Assembly (NCBI RefSeq): GCF_031191205.1
Contig: NZ_CP133470.1
Coordinates: forward strand, 1,123,501 to 1,187,500
Length of the DNA stretch: 64,000 nt
DNA from: Haemophilus parainfluenzae ATCC 33392
GTDB taxonomy: Bacteria; Pseudomonadota; Gammaproteobacteria; Enterobacterales; Pasteurellaceae
Reading direction: 5' to 3'
Shown here: in pieces, positions 9,456 through 18,364 of the stretch
Position numbering within the stretch: position 1 is the first letter of the stretch
How the letters are laid out: every line of letters begins with the position of its first letter
Made by a program: the position numbers and the translations under genes
Notes under the pieces: generated by a model
Seen by the model: the letters and a program-made list of their open reading frames with translations, nothing else
Databases searched by the model: none
What the model was told of the DNA's origin: nothing

Positions 9456-10364
9456 ATGAGTACAAAATTCAACGTAAAAACATTCCAAGGCATGATTTTA
9501 GCCTTGCAAGAATATTGGGCAAATCAAGGCTGTACAGTTGTTCAACCATTTGATATGGAAGTGGGCGCAGGGACTTCTCACCCAATGACTGCATTACGCG
9601 CGTTAGGCCCAGAGCCGATGGCATTTGCTTATGTGCAACCTTCACGTCGTCCGACCGATGGTCGCTATGGCGAAAACCCGAACCGTTTACAACATTACTA
9701 TCAATTCCAAGTAGTGATTAAACCGTCTCCAGACAACATTCAAGAACTCTATTTAGGTTCCCTTGAAATGCTTGGTTTTGATCCAACACAAAACGACATC
9801 CGTTTCGTGGAAGATAACTGGGAAAACCCAACCTTAGGTGCTTGGGGTTTAGGCTGGGAAGTGTGGTTAAATGGTATGGAAGTGACCCAATTTACTTATT
9901 TCCAACAAGTAGGTGGCTTAGAATGTAAACCGGTAACCGGTGAAGTGACTTACGGTTTAGAGCGTTTAGCCATGTACATTCAAGGCGTAGATTCTGTGTA
10001 TGACTTAGTTTGGTCTGACGGCCCGCTTGGCAAAACCACTTACGGTGATGTGTTCCATCAAAACGAAGTTGAACAATCCACGTACAACTTTGAATATGCA
10101 GATACTGATTTCTTATTCTACTGCTTCGATCAATACGAAAAAGAAGCGAAAAGCTTATTGGAATTAGAGCGTCCGTTACCATTACCGGCTTACGAACGCA
10201 TTTTAAAAGCCGCACACAGCTTCAACTTGTTAGATGCACGTAAAGCGATTTCGGTCACAGAACGTCAACGCTATATTTTACGCATTCGTGCATTAACCAA
10301 AGGTGTGGCTGAAGCGTATTATGCGAGCCGTGAAGCCTTAGGTTTCCCTGGTTGTAAAAAATAA
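9456..10364 (+). CDS. glyQ: Glycyl-tRNA synthetase alpha subunit
   Basis: 302 residues, the standard length of the alpha chain of the bacterial alpha2-beta2 enzyme. The sequence is highly conserved from the start ([18 protein letters not shown]) and includes the class II aaRS segments [19 protein letters not shown] and [20 protein letters not shown]. The alpha subunit activates glycine and the beta subunit binds tRNA. Its partner glyS lies about 8 kb downstream (18365), so the usual glyQ-glyS neighbourhood is split here by the nitrobindin, glutaredoxin, autotransporter, phosphatase, DUF559 and OsmC genes. Confidence 0.97.
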   Translation: MSTKFNVKTFQGMILALQEYWANQGCTVVQPFDMEVGAGTSHPMTALRALGPEPMAFAYVQPSRRPTDGRYGENPNRLQHYYQFQVVIKPSPDNIQELYLGSLEMLGFDPTQNDIRFVEDNWENPTLGAWGLGWEVWLNGMEVTQFTYFQQVGGLECKPVTGEVTYGLERLAMYIQGVDSVYDLVWSDGPLGKTTYGDVFHQNEVEQSTYNFEYADTDFLFYCFDQYEKEAKSLLELERPLPLPAYERILKAAHSFNLLDARKAISVTERQRYILRIRALTKGVAEAYYASREALGFPGCKK

Positions 10365-10417
10365 AGCGAAAAACGACCGCACTTTAAGCATTAACACAAC
10401 GATATAAGGAGAAAATG

Positions 10418-11068
10418 ATGAAAGATTTTCAATACCCAGATGATATCTACACGGAAGCAGAAACTGATCCTAATACGCTCGCGAATTTAGGCCCATTGGC
10501 AAAATTAGCGGGTGTTTGGGAGGGTAAACGCGGTGTGGATATCAACCCGAAAGCAGAAGGGCCAGAAAAAGATCCTTATATCGAACGTTATGAAGCACAC
10601 CCAACTGATGCGCAAACTAATGGTCCGCAACTCTATTATGGATTACGTTATCACGCCCATATTGTACAACCGGGTGAAGTAGAAACGTTTCACGACCAAG
10701 TGGGTTATTGGTTATGGGAACCTGAAACAGGCAATATTTTATTAACAGGTAGCATTCCACGCGGCCAAACGTTTATTGCGGTCGGTAATGCACCAGCTGA
10801 TGCGAAAGAGTTCACTGTAAAAGCGGTACGCGGTTCATTAACAAACGGCATCATTTCTAATCCATTCTTAGAGCGTTCATTTACTACGGAAAATTTTGAA
10901 ATGACGGTGAAGTTCCATGATGATGGCACTTGGTCATACGATCAAACCACAACCTTGATTATTCCAAATTATGTTGCACCGTTTGAACATCGCGATCGTA
11001 ACCGTTTAACCAAAATTGCTGAGCCGAAATTAAATCCGACTGCGGCAGCAGAAAAAGAGGATGAATAA
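10418..11068 (+). CDS. Heme-binding beta-barrel (nitrobindin/THAP4-like, FABP fold) protein
   Basis: About 216 residues. The segments KLAGVWEGKRGVD, YYGLRYHAHIVQPGEVETFHDQVGYWLW and the late FEMTVKFHDDGTWSYDQTTTL fit the DUF1794/nitrobindin family, a ten-stranded barrel that binds ferric heme and can isomerise peroxynitrite. Two ATGs are in tandem; the second (10418) is 6 bases from AAGGAG and is the better start, the first (10415) only 3. The gene lies behind glyQ with an uptake signal in the gap, and its stop overlaps the start of the glutaredoxin-like gene (TAATG). Confidence 0.75.
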   Translation: MKDFQYPDDIYTEAETDPNTLANLGPLAKLAGVWEGKRGVDINPKAEGPEKDPYIERYEAHPTDAQTNGPQLYYGLRYHAHIVQPGEVETFHDQVGYWLWEPETGNILLTGSIPRGQTFIAVGNAPADAKEFTVKAVRGSLTNGIISNPFLERSFTTENFEMTVKFHDDGTWSYDQTTTLIIPNYVAPFEHRDRNRLTKIAEPKLNPTAAAEKEDE

Positions 11069-11328
11069 TGAAACCGATTCTTTATTATGCGGCAGATTGC
11101 CCGGATACTGCGCCATTTGTGGCGGAATTAAAACGCTTGGGTGTGGATTATGAGGCAGTGGAAGTATTATCTTCCATTCCGAATTTGAAACAATGGTTGC
11201 GCTTGCGTGATCGTCACGCCGCATTTGATGATGCAAAAGCACAAGGCTATGCGGGCTTCCCGGCATTATTGTTAGAGGACGATCGTGTTATTTTAGATGA
11301 ATCTAAATTAAAAAAAATCTTTATTTGA
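11068..11328 (+). CDS. Glutaredoxin-like small protein
   Basis: 86 residues with a thioredoxin-fold layout: an initial strand PILYYAADCPDTAPFVAEL, then a helix, EAVEVLSSIPNLKQWL, and the cis-proline strand GFPALLLEDDRVI. Only one cysteine is present, in CPDT, so it would act as a monothiol type if redox-active. It starts on the stop codon of the nitrobindin-like gene, suggesting a joint role with that heme protein, which is an inference from coupling only. Confidence 0.7.
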   Translation: MKPILYYAADCPDTAPFVAELKRLGVDYEAVEVLSSIPNLKQWLRLRDRHAAFDDAKAQGYAGFPALLLEDDRVILDESKLKKIFI

Positions 11329-11388
11329 TATTAAAATAATACCAAGTATAAGCGGTCTATACCATTTACTTTTATTTGAACCAATTTT

Positions 11389-14300
11389 ATGCAAAAAACA
11401 ACTTTCAAACCTAAGTTCATTGCTGCGTTTGTGGCGTTGAACCTAAGCCCAATGGTCTTCGCCGGACAAGTTTATTCCGGCGTGGATTATCAATATTTCC
11501 GTGATTTTGCTGAGAATAAAGGCAAATTTACTCCCGGTGCGCAAAATATTGCGGTAGTGAATAAAAAAGGCGAATCTATCGGCACTATGATGCAAAATGC
11601 GCCGATGATGGATTTTTCGGTGGTCAGTCGTAATGGTGTGGCGGCGCTTGTAGGCGATCAATATATCGTCAGTGTGGCGCATAACGTGGGCTATCGAAAT
11701 GTTGATTTTGGCATGGAAGGCAATAACCCCGATCAGCACCGATTCGGTTATAACATCGTTAAACGAAATAATTATAAAAACGACCGCACTCACCCTTACA
11801 TGACCGACTACCATAACCCTCGATTAGCCAAATTCGTCACAGAAGCTGCACCAATAGAAATGGTGTCAAATATGCAGGGTAGCACCTATGGAGATTTAGA
11901 AAAGTATCCAATGCGGGTGCGAATTGGTAGCGGCTGGCAATTTTTGCGTGATGATAATGACAATGGCAATCATATTGCCATGGCGTATAACTACCTCACC
12001 GCAGGCAATACCTTTATGCAAGGTTGGGCGAACAATGGTGAGGTCAGTTTAAGTGGTGATGTGCGTCATCCAAATCAATATGGCCCGTTACCGATTTCAG
12101 GTTCTAGCGGTGACAGTGGTTCACCGATGTTTATTTATGATAAAACGGCAGGAAAATGGCTGATAAACGGCGTATTGCGTAGTGGACACCCTTATCAAGG
12201 AAAAGAAAATACCTATCAAATTGCACGTAAGAATTATTTAGATGAGATCATTGCCGGTGATTTGATGACGGTTTTTGACTTTACATCAGCTTCTTATGAC
12301 TGGACAGCAGACGGCAACGGCAGCGGTAAATTAACCAAAGGTAGCAGAGTTGTCACAAACACACCGCTTGCCAATTACAGCCTGCCTTCTTCCGGCAGAG
12401 ATGAATTTTTTGGATATGGTGGCCCAAACCCTTATATGCCGGCACTTCATCACGGTAAGAATATTTACTTTGGGAATATGGAAAACGGCACGATAACCCT
12501 GAAAAATAATATCGATCAGGGTGCTGGTGGGCTGACCTTTGAAGGCGATTTTGTGGTACAGCCTAGCACCGATGAAACTTGGAAAGGCGCAGGTGTTTCA
12601 GTAAGTGAAGGCAGTACGGTGAGGTGGAAAGTCAAAAATCCGGCAGGCGATCGTTTGTCTAAAATTGGGCAAGGCACGTTATTGGTCAACGGTAAAGGCG
12701 AAAACCTTGGTGACATCAGCGTGGGAGACGGCGTTGTCGTTTTAAATCAACAAGCGGACGAGCAAGGCAAAAAACAAGCCTTTAATCAATTAGGTATTGT
12801 GAGCGGTCGTCCAACGGTGAAATTGGAAAGTGCCGACCAAGTTAATCCAAACAATATTTATTTCGGCTTCCGTGGCGGTCGTTTAGATCTTAACGGACAT
12901 TCACTTACCTTTAATCGCATTCAAAATACCGATGAAGGCGCACAAATTGTCAACCATAACAAAGACACGGCAGCAACCGTCACGCTTCTTGGCAATGCAC
13001 AAATTGATAATGAAAGCAAAATTAACCAATCCAAAGCGGCGGCATTTAACGGTTGGTTTGGTGAAACCAATACCGGGCTTCATAATGGTCGATTAGATGT
13101 GGTTTATCGACCTACGCACGCAGACAGCGTTTTTCTATTGTCAGGCGGAACCAACTTAAACGGCAATATTACGCAAGAAAACGGTACTTTGGTCTTTAGT
13201 GGTCGCCCAACGCCTCATGCCTATAACCACCAAAACCGACCGGCATTAATTGGCCGTCCGCAAGGGGAAGTAGTGATTGACGATGACTGGCTAAGTCGTA
13301 CCTTTAAAGCGGAAAAATTCATCATTAAGGGCGGAAGTGCGGTCGTTTCTAGAAACGTTTCTGTGATAAACGGCGATTGGCAATTAAGCAATAACGCTAA
13401 TGCCACATTAGGTGTTACCGATAAACAGGCGAATTTCATTTGTGCCCGTTCTGACTGGACGGGGTTAACCAAATGCGCTAACCAAACCTTATCTGATAAA
13501 GTCTTTGCGAGCATTGAACGCAGCAAAATCAATGGTAATTTTACCCTGAATGACAATGCCAAATTATCGGTGCTGGGACTTGCTGATGTTACGGGCAATG
13601 TGGCATTACAAGGGCAAAGCCAATATCGCTTAGCGCATAACGCCACTCAAACTGGCACACTTGTGCTGAATAACCAAACTGTGGCAACGGTTGAAAATGC
13701 TACGTTGGCGGGCGATGCGACGCTTTCTGATCAGGCAAAATTAAATTTCGTTAACGCCCGTTTTGATCATCAAATTCAAGGAAGTAAAGATACCTTGGTT
13801 TCCTTGTCAGACAATGCAAACTGGACGTTACCAAGCAGTACAACAATTGGCAATTTAACCCTTAATAACAGCCAAATTACGCTTAATCCGGATTTTGCGA
13901 CTCAAACGAATAATCAAACATTTAATCAACTCACCGTGCTAGGCGATTTAAGCGGAAACGGCACCTTTAATTACCGCACTTATTTGCAGGAAAACAAAGG
14001 CGATCATGTGGCAGTGCATGGTTTGGCAACAGGGAATTTTGTATTAAATGTACGCAATACCGGTGCTGAACCACAAACCTTGCAACAACTCAGCCTGCTG
14101 ACCCTTAAAAACACCGCTCAGACTGACAACGTCAATGTTGCTTTGGCGAATGGTACAGTGGATGTGGGAACCTATCGCTATGAGTTGAAAAATGACAATC
14201 ATGATTACCGCTTATACAACCCAAGAAAAGAACAAGAGCTTGTTGATCAAGCTCGTTTAGCAGAGGAAAAACGTAAAGCCGACGAAGCCGCACGTCTCGC

Positions 14301-15768
14301 TGAAGAAAAACGCAAAGCCGAAGAAGCTCAAATTGCAGAAGCTAAGGCAAAAGCTGAAGAATTACGTTTAGCAGAAGAGCAGCAAAAAGAAGAATTGCGT
14401 CTAGCCGAAGAAAAACGTAAAGCGGAAGAAGCTGCTCGTTTAGCGGAAGAAAAACGTAAAGCGGAAGAAGCTGCTCGTTTAGCGGAAGAAAAACGTAAAG
14501 CGGAAGAAGCTGCTTGTTTAGCGGAAGAAAAACGTAAAGCGGAAGAAGCTGCTCGTTTAGCGGAAGAAAAACGTAAGGCGGACGAAGCGATTCGTCTAGC
14601 CGAAGAAAAACGCAAAGCGGAAGAAGCGGCACGTTTAGCAGAGGAAAAACGTAAAGCGGAAGAAGCGGCACGTCTAGCCGAAGAAAAACGTAAAGTATAT
14701 GAAAAACGTAAAGCAGATGAAGTGGCACGTCTCGCTGAGGAAAAACGTAAAGCGGAAGAAGCGGCTCGTTTAGCGGAAGAAAAACGTAAAGCTGATGAAG
14801 CCGCTCGATTAGCAGAAGAAAAACGCAAGGCAGAAGAACAGGCTCGTTTAGATGCACAGCGTAAAGCGTTGGAACAAGAAAGTGCGGTCAAAAAACAAAA
14901 AGAATTGATTAGCCGTTATGCTAATAGCGCGTTATCCGAATTATCGGCGAGCGTGAATAGTGCGTTATTGGCACAAGATGAATTAAACAAACATTTAGTG
15001 TCAGAGAACAACACCAATGTTTGGGCAAATACGTTATATTCTTCCCGCCATTATGATGCTGATGAGTTCCGTGCGTATCAACAAAAAGCACGTTTGACAC
15101 AAGTTGGTGTGCAACATATTGATACGAATCACCGCTTAGGCTTGTTGTTCTCTCATTCTCGAGTAAGCAATGCTTTTGATGACAACATTAGTAGCAAAGG
15201 CCGCTTAAATATGCTGTCTGCTTTTGCTAAATATGATTTTGAAAATGGCTTAAACCTCTCTGCCGATGCAGGATATGGTTTAAGTGCGGGTGAAATTCGT
15301 GGTGAATCTCAAAATGTCAAAATAAAACGTCGCATCGCAACAATTGGCATGGGCTTGGGTTATCAACTGAATTTAGATAAACTGGCCATCCGACCACATG
15401 TTGGCATTCATCGTTATTATATTTCTGCCGATAGTTACACTTATGCCGGGGTTAATGTGCATTCTCCGAAAATGAGCTTTAATGCTTATCATGCCGGTGT
15501 AACTGTGGATTATGCCTTTATGCCGTGGGAAGGCGTTACTATCCGACCGGCATTGACGTTGAATTACGTCGATGCATCCGATTCCCAGGTGGCAGTGCAA
15601 GTTAATCAATCACAGTTAACACAACGTTTTGATCGTTACTGGCAACAGGAAATTGGGGTCACTACGGATTTTGCTAGTTGGCAGATTGCGACTTATGCAG
15701 GAAAAAGTCGTGGTAAACAACTAGATAAACAATATCATATTGGTTTGAAAGTGGGCTATCGTTGGTAA
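11389..15768 (+). CDS. hap: Hap-type serine-protease autotransporter (S6 family)
   Basis: 1459 residues. An N-terminal signal sequence ends near PMVFA. The S6 protease domain has the triad at the positions known for H. influenzae Hap: His98 in SVAHN, Asp140 in MTDYH and Ser243 in GDSGSP. A beta-helical passenger follows, with SGRPTPHAYNH and the paired-cysteine CARSDWTGLTKC. The C-terminal barrel begins around ISRYANSALSELSASVN and ends in VGYRW, both Hap-like rather than IgA1-protease-like. Hap mediates adherence, aggregation and self-cleavage on the cell surface. Residues 956-1152 are a charged coiled-coil block built on LAEEKRKAEEAAR units, replacing the shorter linker I know from Hap. An uptake signal is embedded at several places, so the allele can be exchanged by transformation. 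Confidence 0.85.
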   Translation: MQKTTFKPKFIAAFVALNLSPMVFAGQVYSGVDYQYFRDFAENKGKFTPGAQNIAVVNKKGESIGTMMQNAPMMDFSVVSRNGVAALVGDQYIVSVAHNVGYRNVDFGMEGNNPDQHRFGYNIVKRNNYKNDRTHPYMTDYHNPRLAKFVTEAAPIEMVSNMQGSTYGDLEKYPMRVRIGSGWQFLRDDNDNGNHIAMAYNYLTAGNTFMQGWANNGEVSLSGDVRHPNQYGPLPISGSSGDSGSPMFIYDKTAGKWLINGVLRSGHPYQGKENTYQIARKNYLDEIIAGDLMTVFDFTSASYDWTADGNGSGKLTKGSRVVTNTPLANYSLPSSGRDEFFGYGGPNPYMPALHHGKNIYFGNMENGTITLKNNIDQGAGGLTFEGDFVVQPSTDETWKGAGVSVSEGSTVRWKVKNPAGDRLSKIGQGTLLVNGKGENLGDISVGDGVVVLNQQADEQGKKQAFNQLGIVSGRPTVKLESADQVNPNNIYFGFRGGRLDLNGHSLTFNRIQNTDEGAQIVNHNKDTAATVTLLGNAQIDNESKINQSKAAAFNGWFGETNTGLHNGRLDVVYRPTHADSVFLLSGGTNLNGNITQENGTLVFSGRPTPHAYNHQNRPALIGRPQGEVVIDDDWLSRTFKAEKFIIKGGSAVVSRNVSVINGDWQLSNNANATLGVTDKQANFICARSDWTGLTKCANQTLSDKVFASIERSKINGNFTLNDNAKLSVLGLADVTGNVALQGQSQYRLAHNATQTGTLVLNNQTVATVENATLAGDATLSDQAKLNFVNARFDHQIQGSKDTLVSLSDNANWTLPSSTTIGNLTLNNSQITLNPDFATQTNNQTFNQLTVLGDLSGNGTFNYRTYLQENKGDHVAVHGLATGNFVLNVRNTGAEPQTLQQLSLLTLKNTAQTDNVNVALANGTVDVGTYRYELKNDNHDYRLYNPRKEQELVDQARLAEEKRKADEAARLAEEKRKAEEAQIAEAKAKAEELRLAEEQQKEELRLAEEKRKAEEAARLAEEKRKAEEAARLAEEKRKAEEAACLAEEKRKAEEAARLAEEKRKADEAIRLAEEKRKAEEAARLAEEKRKAEEAARLAEEKRKVYEKRKADEVARLAEEKRKAEEAARLAEEKRKADEAARLAEEKRKAEEQARLDAQRKALEQESAVKKQKELISRYANSALSELSASVNSALLAQDELNKHLVSENNTNVWANTLYSSRHYDADEFRAYQQKARLTQVGVQHIDTNHRLGLLFSHSRVSNAFDDNISSKGRLNMLSAFAKYDFENGLNLSADAGYGLSAGEIRGESQNVKIKRRIATIGMGLGYQLNLDKLAIRPHVGIHRYYISADSYTYAGVNVHSPKMSFNAYHAGVTVDYAFMPWEGVTIRPALTLNYVDASDSQVAVQVNQSQLTQRFDRYWQQEIGVTTDFASWQIATYAGKSRGKQLDKQYHIGLKVGYRW
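14254..14844 (+). repeat. In-frame 39-base tandem repeats in the autotransporter linker
   Basis: Thirteen LAEEKRK motifs, mostly in 13-residue (39-base) units, encode a long charged helix. Adjacent units around 14430-14590 are almost identical in DNA. One unit carries CGT to TGT, giving Cys1043 at 14515-14517. Another has a 6-residue insertion (VYEKRK, near 14694). Long open frames on the opposite strand here are by-products of the repeat. Confidence 0.9.
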
Positions 15769-15914
15769 CACGTTATAAATGAGGTAAATATAGGTATTCA
15801 TTTCATTAAATATGAATATTTTGAACTTATTTTTTGTGATAGTGTAGGAAACTACAAGCATCCATTCTGGTCTGAGGTATACAGGGTAGTCAGTTGAAAA
15901 AGGAGAAAAGTTAA

Positions 15915-17180
15915 ATGAAGAAAGTATCCCAAACTTTAACCACACTTTTACTCAGCTCAGTCGTTGTAAGCAGTGTATTCGCAACAGAAAATCGATCAAG
16001 CACACAGAATGAAGATTACGAGCTTGAGAAAGTCTTAATTTTCAGCCGCCATGGATTGCGTTCACCAGTGGAAAAAGATCCGCAAGAAATGGCGAAATAT
16101 TCCCCGTATGCGTGGGCAAAATGGAATGTGCCATCAGGCTATCTCACTGCAAAAGGGACGGTGCTAGAAACCTATTTCGGACAGTATTTAGGTCAATGGC
16201 TTGCGGATAAAAGGTTATTAACGACAGAACGTTGTGCATCGGGTGAAGGTATTTTTGCTTATGCGAATGCAGTACAACGCACAGTTGCAACGGGGCAAGC
16301 GATTGTGGCAGGTGCTTTTGCTGGATGTAATGTGCAATTACAACATCGTGGTGAAATTGGTTCAGAAAAAGATCCAATTTTTACGACAAAAGTCCACAAC
16401 CCAAGTAAAGCCTTAATCGAATCAGCAAAAAATAATGTAGATTTAACCGCTTTACAGAAAAAATTAGCGCCAAATTATGCACTGTTAAGTGAAATCATTG
16501 ATTACAAAAACTCACCAAATTGCTTACAAAAAGACGAATGTGATTTAGGTGGAAAAGTCGGTGAATACAGTATTAAAGACGGCAAATCGGTTAAAATTAC
16601 CGGTGCTATTAGCACAGGGAAGAAAATTGTCAGCGCATTATTGCTCGCCCATTATGTGGGCAAACCTGATGCAGAAATTGCCAACGGTCGTGTGGATAGC
16701 CAAGAAAAATGGCGTGCAATTAACGAAATTAAAAACGAATATTACCGCACTTTATTTAAAAACAACGAAGCGTTGGCACAAAATGTCTCGTATCCGTTGT
16801 TAGCATTTATTCAGCAAAAGCTAAATAGTGAAAACAAAATTAACTTATTGGTTGGACACGATTCTAATATCGTCGCTCTGCTTGCGGCACTAGGCGTTGA
16901 GCCTTATGAGTTGGATGACTCATTGGAAAATATTCCAATTGGCGGTAAGTTGCTATTTGAAGTATGGAAGCATAAACCGAGCGGTAAGCTCAAATTTAAA
17001 TTGGATTATGTTTATCAAACCACCGACCAGCTGATTAACATTACGCCACTAAGTTTAGCGACACCACCAAACCAAACAGCATTAACCCTTAAAGGCTGTG
17101 AAAAAGATGAACATGGTTTTTGTGATTATGAGCGGTTTCAACAAGTGTTGAGTGAGAGTATTGAGAACGGTAAGAAATAG
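15915..17180 (+). CDS. agp: Periplasmic glucose-1-phosphatase / histidine acid phosphatase
   Basis: 421 residues with a signal peptide ending near SSVFA. The phosphatase motif is FSRHGLRSPV, with the nucleophilic histidine (about residue 46), and the proton-donor motif is VGHDSNI near residue 315. Overall pattern and length follow E. coli Agp (413): for example the C-terminal segment before the final helix has LKGCEKDEHGFCDYERF with paired cysteines. Such enzymes release phosphate or glucose from sugar phosphates, or phytate, in the periplasm. A good SD (AAGGAGAAAAG) precedes ATG 15915. It may serve carbon scavenging beside the autotransporter; the pairing with hap is positional only. Confidence 0.87.
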   Translation: MKKVSQTLTTLLLSSVVVSSVFATENRSSTQNEDYELEKVLIFSRHGLRSPVEKDPQEMAKYSPYAWAKWNVPSGYLTAKGTVLETYFGQYLGQWLADKRLLTTERCASGEGIFAYANAVQRTVATGQAIVAGAFAGCNVQLQHRGEIGSEKDPIFTTKVHNPSKALIESAKNNVDLTALQKKLAPNYALLSEIIDYKNSPNCLQKDECDLGGKVGEYSIKDGKSVKITGAISTGKKIVSALLLAHYVGKPDAEIANGRVDSQEKWRAINEIKNEYYRTLFKNNEALAQNVSYPLLAFIQQKLNSENKINLLVGHDSNIVALLAALGVEPYELDDSLENIPIGGKLLFEVWKHKPSGKLKFKLDYVYQTTDQLINITPLSLATPPNQTALTLKGCEKDEHGFCDYERFQQVLSESIENGKK

Positions 17181-17185
17181 CGTTC

Positions 17186-17551
17186 ATGCAACCCTATGAA
17201 AAATACTTAAAAGAGAATTCACAGAAATTGCGAGTGGATCAAACGGATGTGGAAAGAAAGTTATGGCAACGCATCAATCGAGATCAATTATTAGGTTTTC
17301 GATTTAATCGACAAAAGCCACTTTTAAGTTATATCGTTGATTTTTATTGTGCGAAAGCAAGGTTGATTATCGAATTGGACGGTAGTCAGCACTATGAACC
17401 TGATTATCAGGAAAAAGACGCATTGCGAGATGCAGAATTAAATTCACTTGGTTTTACGGTGATGCGATTTAGCAATGATGAAGTAATGCGTGAAATTGAA
17501 GCAGTAGTCGAGCAGGTTTATTTGTTTTTAGAGAATGTAAGGGCTGATTGA
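17186..17551 (+). CDS. DUF559 / Vsr-like endonuclease-domain protein
   Basis: 121 residues with the DUF559 pattern: an N-terminal helix followed by DVERKLWQRINRDQLLGFRFNRQ, then YIVDFYCAKARLIIELDGSQH, where the aspartate, glutamate and aspartate form a restriction-endonuclease-like active site. Function is not established for this family. The gene starts 5 bases after agp and is followed 20 bases later by a palindromic repeat element. Because such nucleases are often seen near repeats, a role in handling that element is possible but unproved. Confidence 0.75.
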   Translation: MQPYEKYLKENSQKLRVDQTDVERKLWQRINRDQLLGFRFNRQKPLLSYIVDFYCAKARLIIELDGSQHYEPDYQEKDALRDAELNSLGFTVMRFSNDEVMREIEAVVEQVYLFLENVRAD

Positions 17552-17570
17552 GTATGAGCGTTAAGTAGCT

Positions 17571-17768
17571 CTGCCAAATCTCCCCTAACCCCTCTTTGCT
17601 AAAGAGGGGAATTCTTGAGTAAATTGATAGTATCGGGCTCATTTACATTTTAATTTTAATAGAGATTAAAATATCTACTTTAAAAAACGTTAAAGTAGAA
17701 CATATATATTTAATTTTCCAAAGATCCAATCCCCTCTTTAGCAAAGAGGGGGAGGGGAGATTTGGCAG
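17571..17768. repeat. Palindromic repeat element, copy 2
   Basis: About 198 bases with inverted ends CTGCCAAATCTCCCC and GGGGAGATTTGGCAG. As in copy 1, each arm contains CCCCTCTTT GCT AAAGAGGGG. The right arm differs from a perfect mirror by a small change (GGGGTTAGGGG to GGGGGAGGGG). The interior is AT-rich and only faintly related to that of copy 1 (both carry TCGGG near the left arm). It fills most of the gap between the DUF559 gene and the OsmC gene. Confidence 0.8.
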
Positions 17769-17847
17769 AAGTGAAAACGAAGAAAATAATCAAATAGGAC
17801 ATGAATTTCTTAATTTACATACGCTATAAGAGATAACGGAAAATATA

Positions 17848-18318
17848 ATGAAGCAACATACTTATCAAACTACCGTAGAATGGGTTGGAAATTCAGGGCG
17901 AGGCACTTCTTCTTATACCGCGTATGATCGGGATTTTATTGCTTCGGCACCGAATAAACCTAATATTTTAGGTTCTGCTGATCCAGCTTTTCGTGGTGAT
18001 AAAACACGTTGGAATCCAGAAGATATGTTATTAGCCTCCATTTCTGCCTGTCATAAATTATGGTATTTACATTTTTGTGCCGTTAATAACATTATTGTGC
18101 AAGAATACCGTGATGAAGCAATAGCGATTATGGATGAAGGCAGTTCTGGGCATGCAGGACGCTTTATTTCGGCAACATTAAAACCTCGTGTGAGAATTTC
18201 AAGCGAGTCGGATGCAGTTAAGGCATTGGCATTACATGAAAATGCGCATCGGGCATGTTTTATCGCAAATTCACTTAATTTCCCTGTGAAATGTGAAGCA
18301 CTGATTGAAAAAGATTAA
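17848..18318 (+). CDS. OsmC/Ohr family peroxiredoxin-like protein
   Basis: 156 residues. The N-terminal strand is HTYQTTVEWVGN; the helix with PEDMLLASISACHKLWYLHFC carries the first redox cysteine, and ENAHRACFIANSLNFPV the second. These two cysteines reduce organic hydroperoxides in the OsmC/Ohr family. The length is typical. It stands alone between a repeat element and glyS, with no visible OhrR-type regulator. Confidence 0.85.
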   Translation: MKQHTYQTTVEWVGNSGRGTSSYTAYDRDFIASAPNKPNILGSADPAFRGDKTRWNPEDMLLASISACHKLWYLHFCAVNNIIVQEYRDEAIAIMDEGSSGHAGRFISATLKPRVRISSESDAVKALALHENAHRACFIANSLNFPVKCEALIEKD

Positions 18319-18364
18319 ATTAAAATAAAATGGTGCCAAATCGCACCTTACCAGAGAAAACAAA

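Noticed and set aside
14328..14891. Long minus-strand frames rich in SSALRFSSAKRAA opposite the autotransporter linker
   Set aside because: They mirror the tandem repeat on the plus strand, lack any start signal, and follow from the repeat's 39-base period, not from a gene.
11389..15768. IgA1 protease
   Set aside because: The triad positions, the GHPYQGKENTYQ-type passenger and the barrel end VGYRW resemble Hap; no proline-rich gamma or alpha linker typical of IgA1 protease is present.
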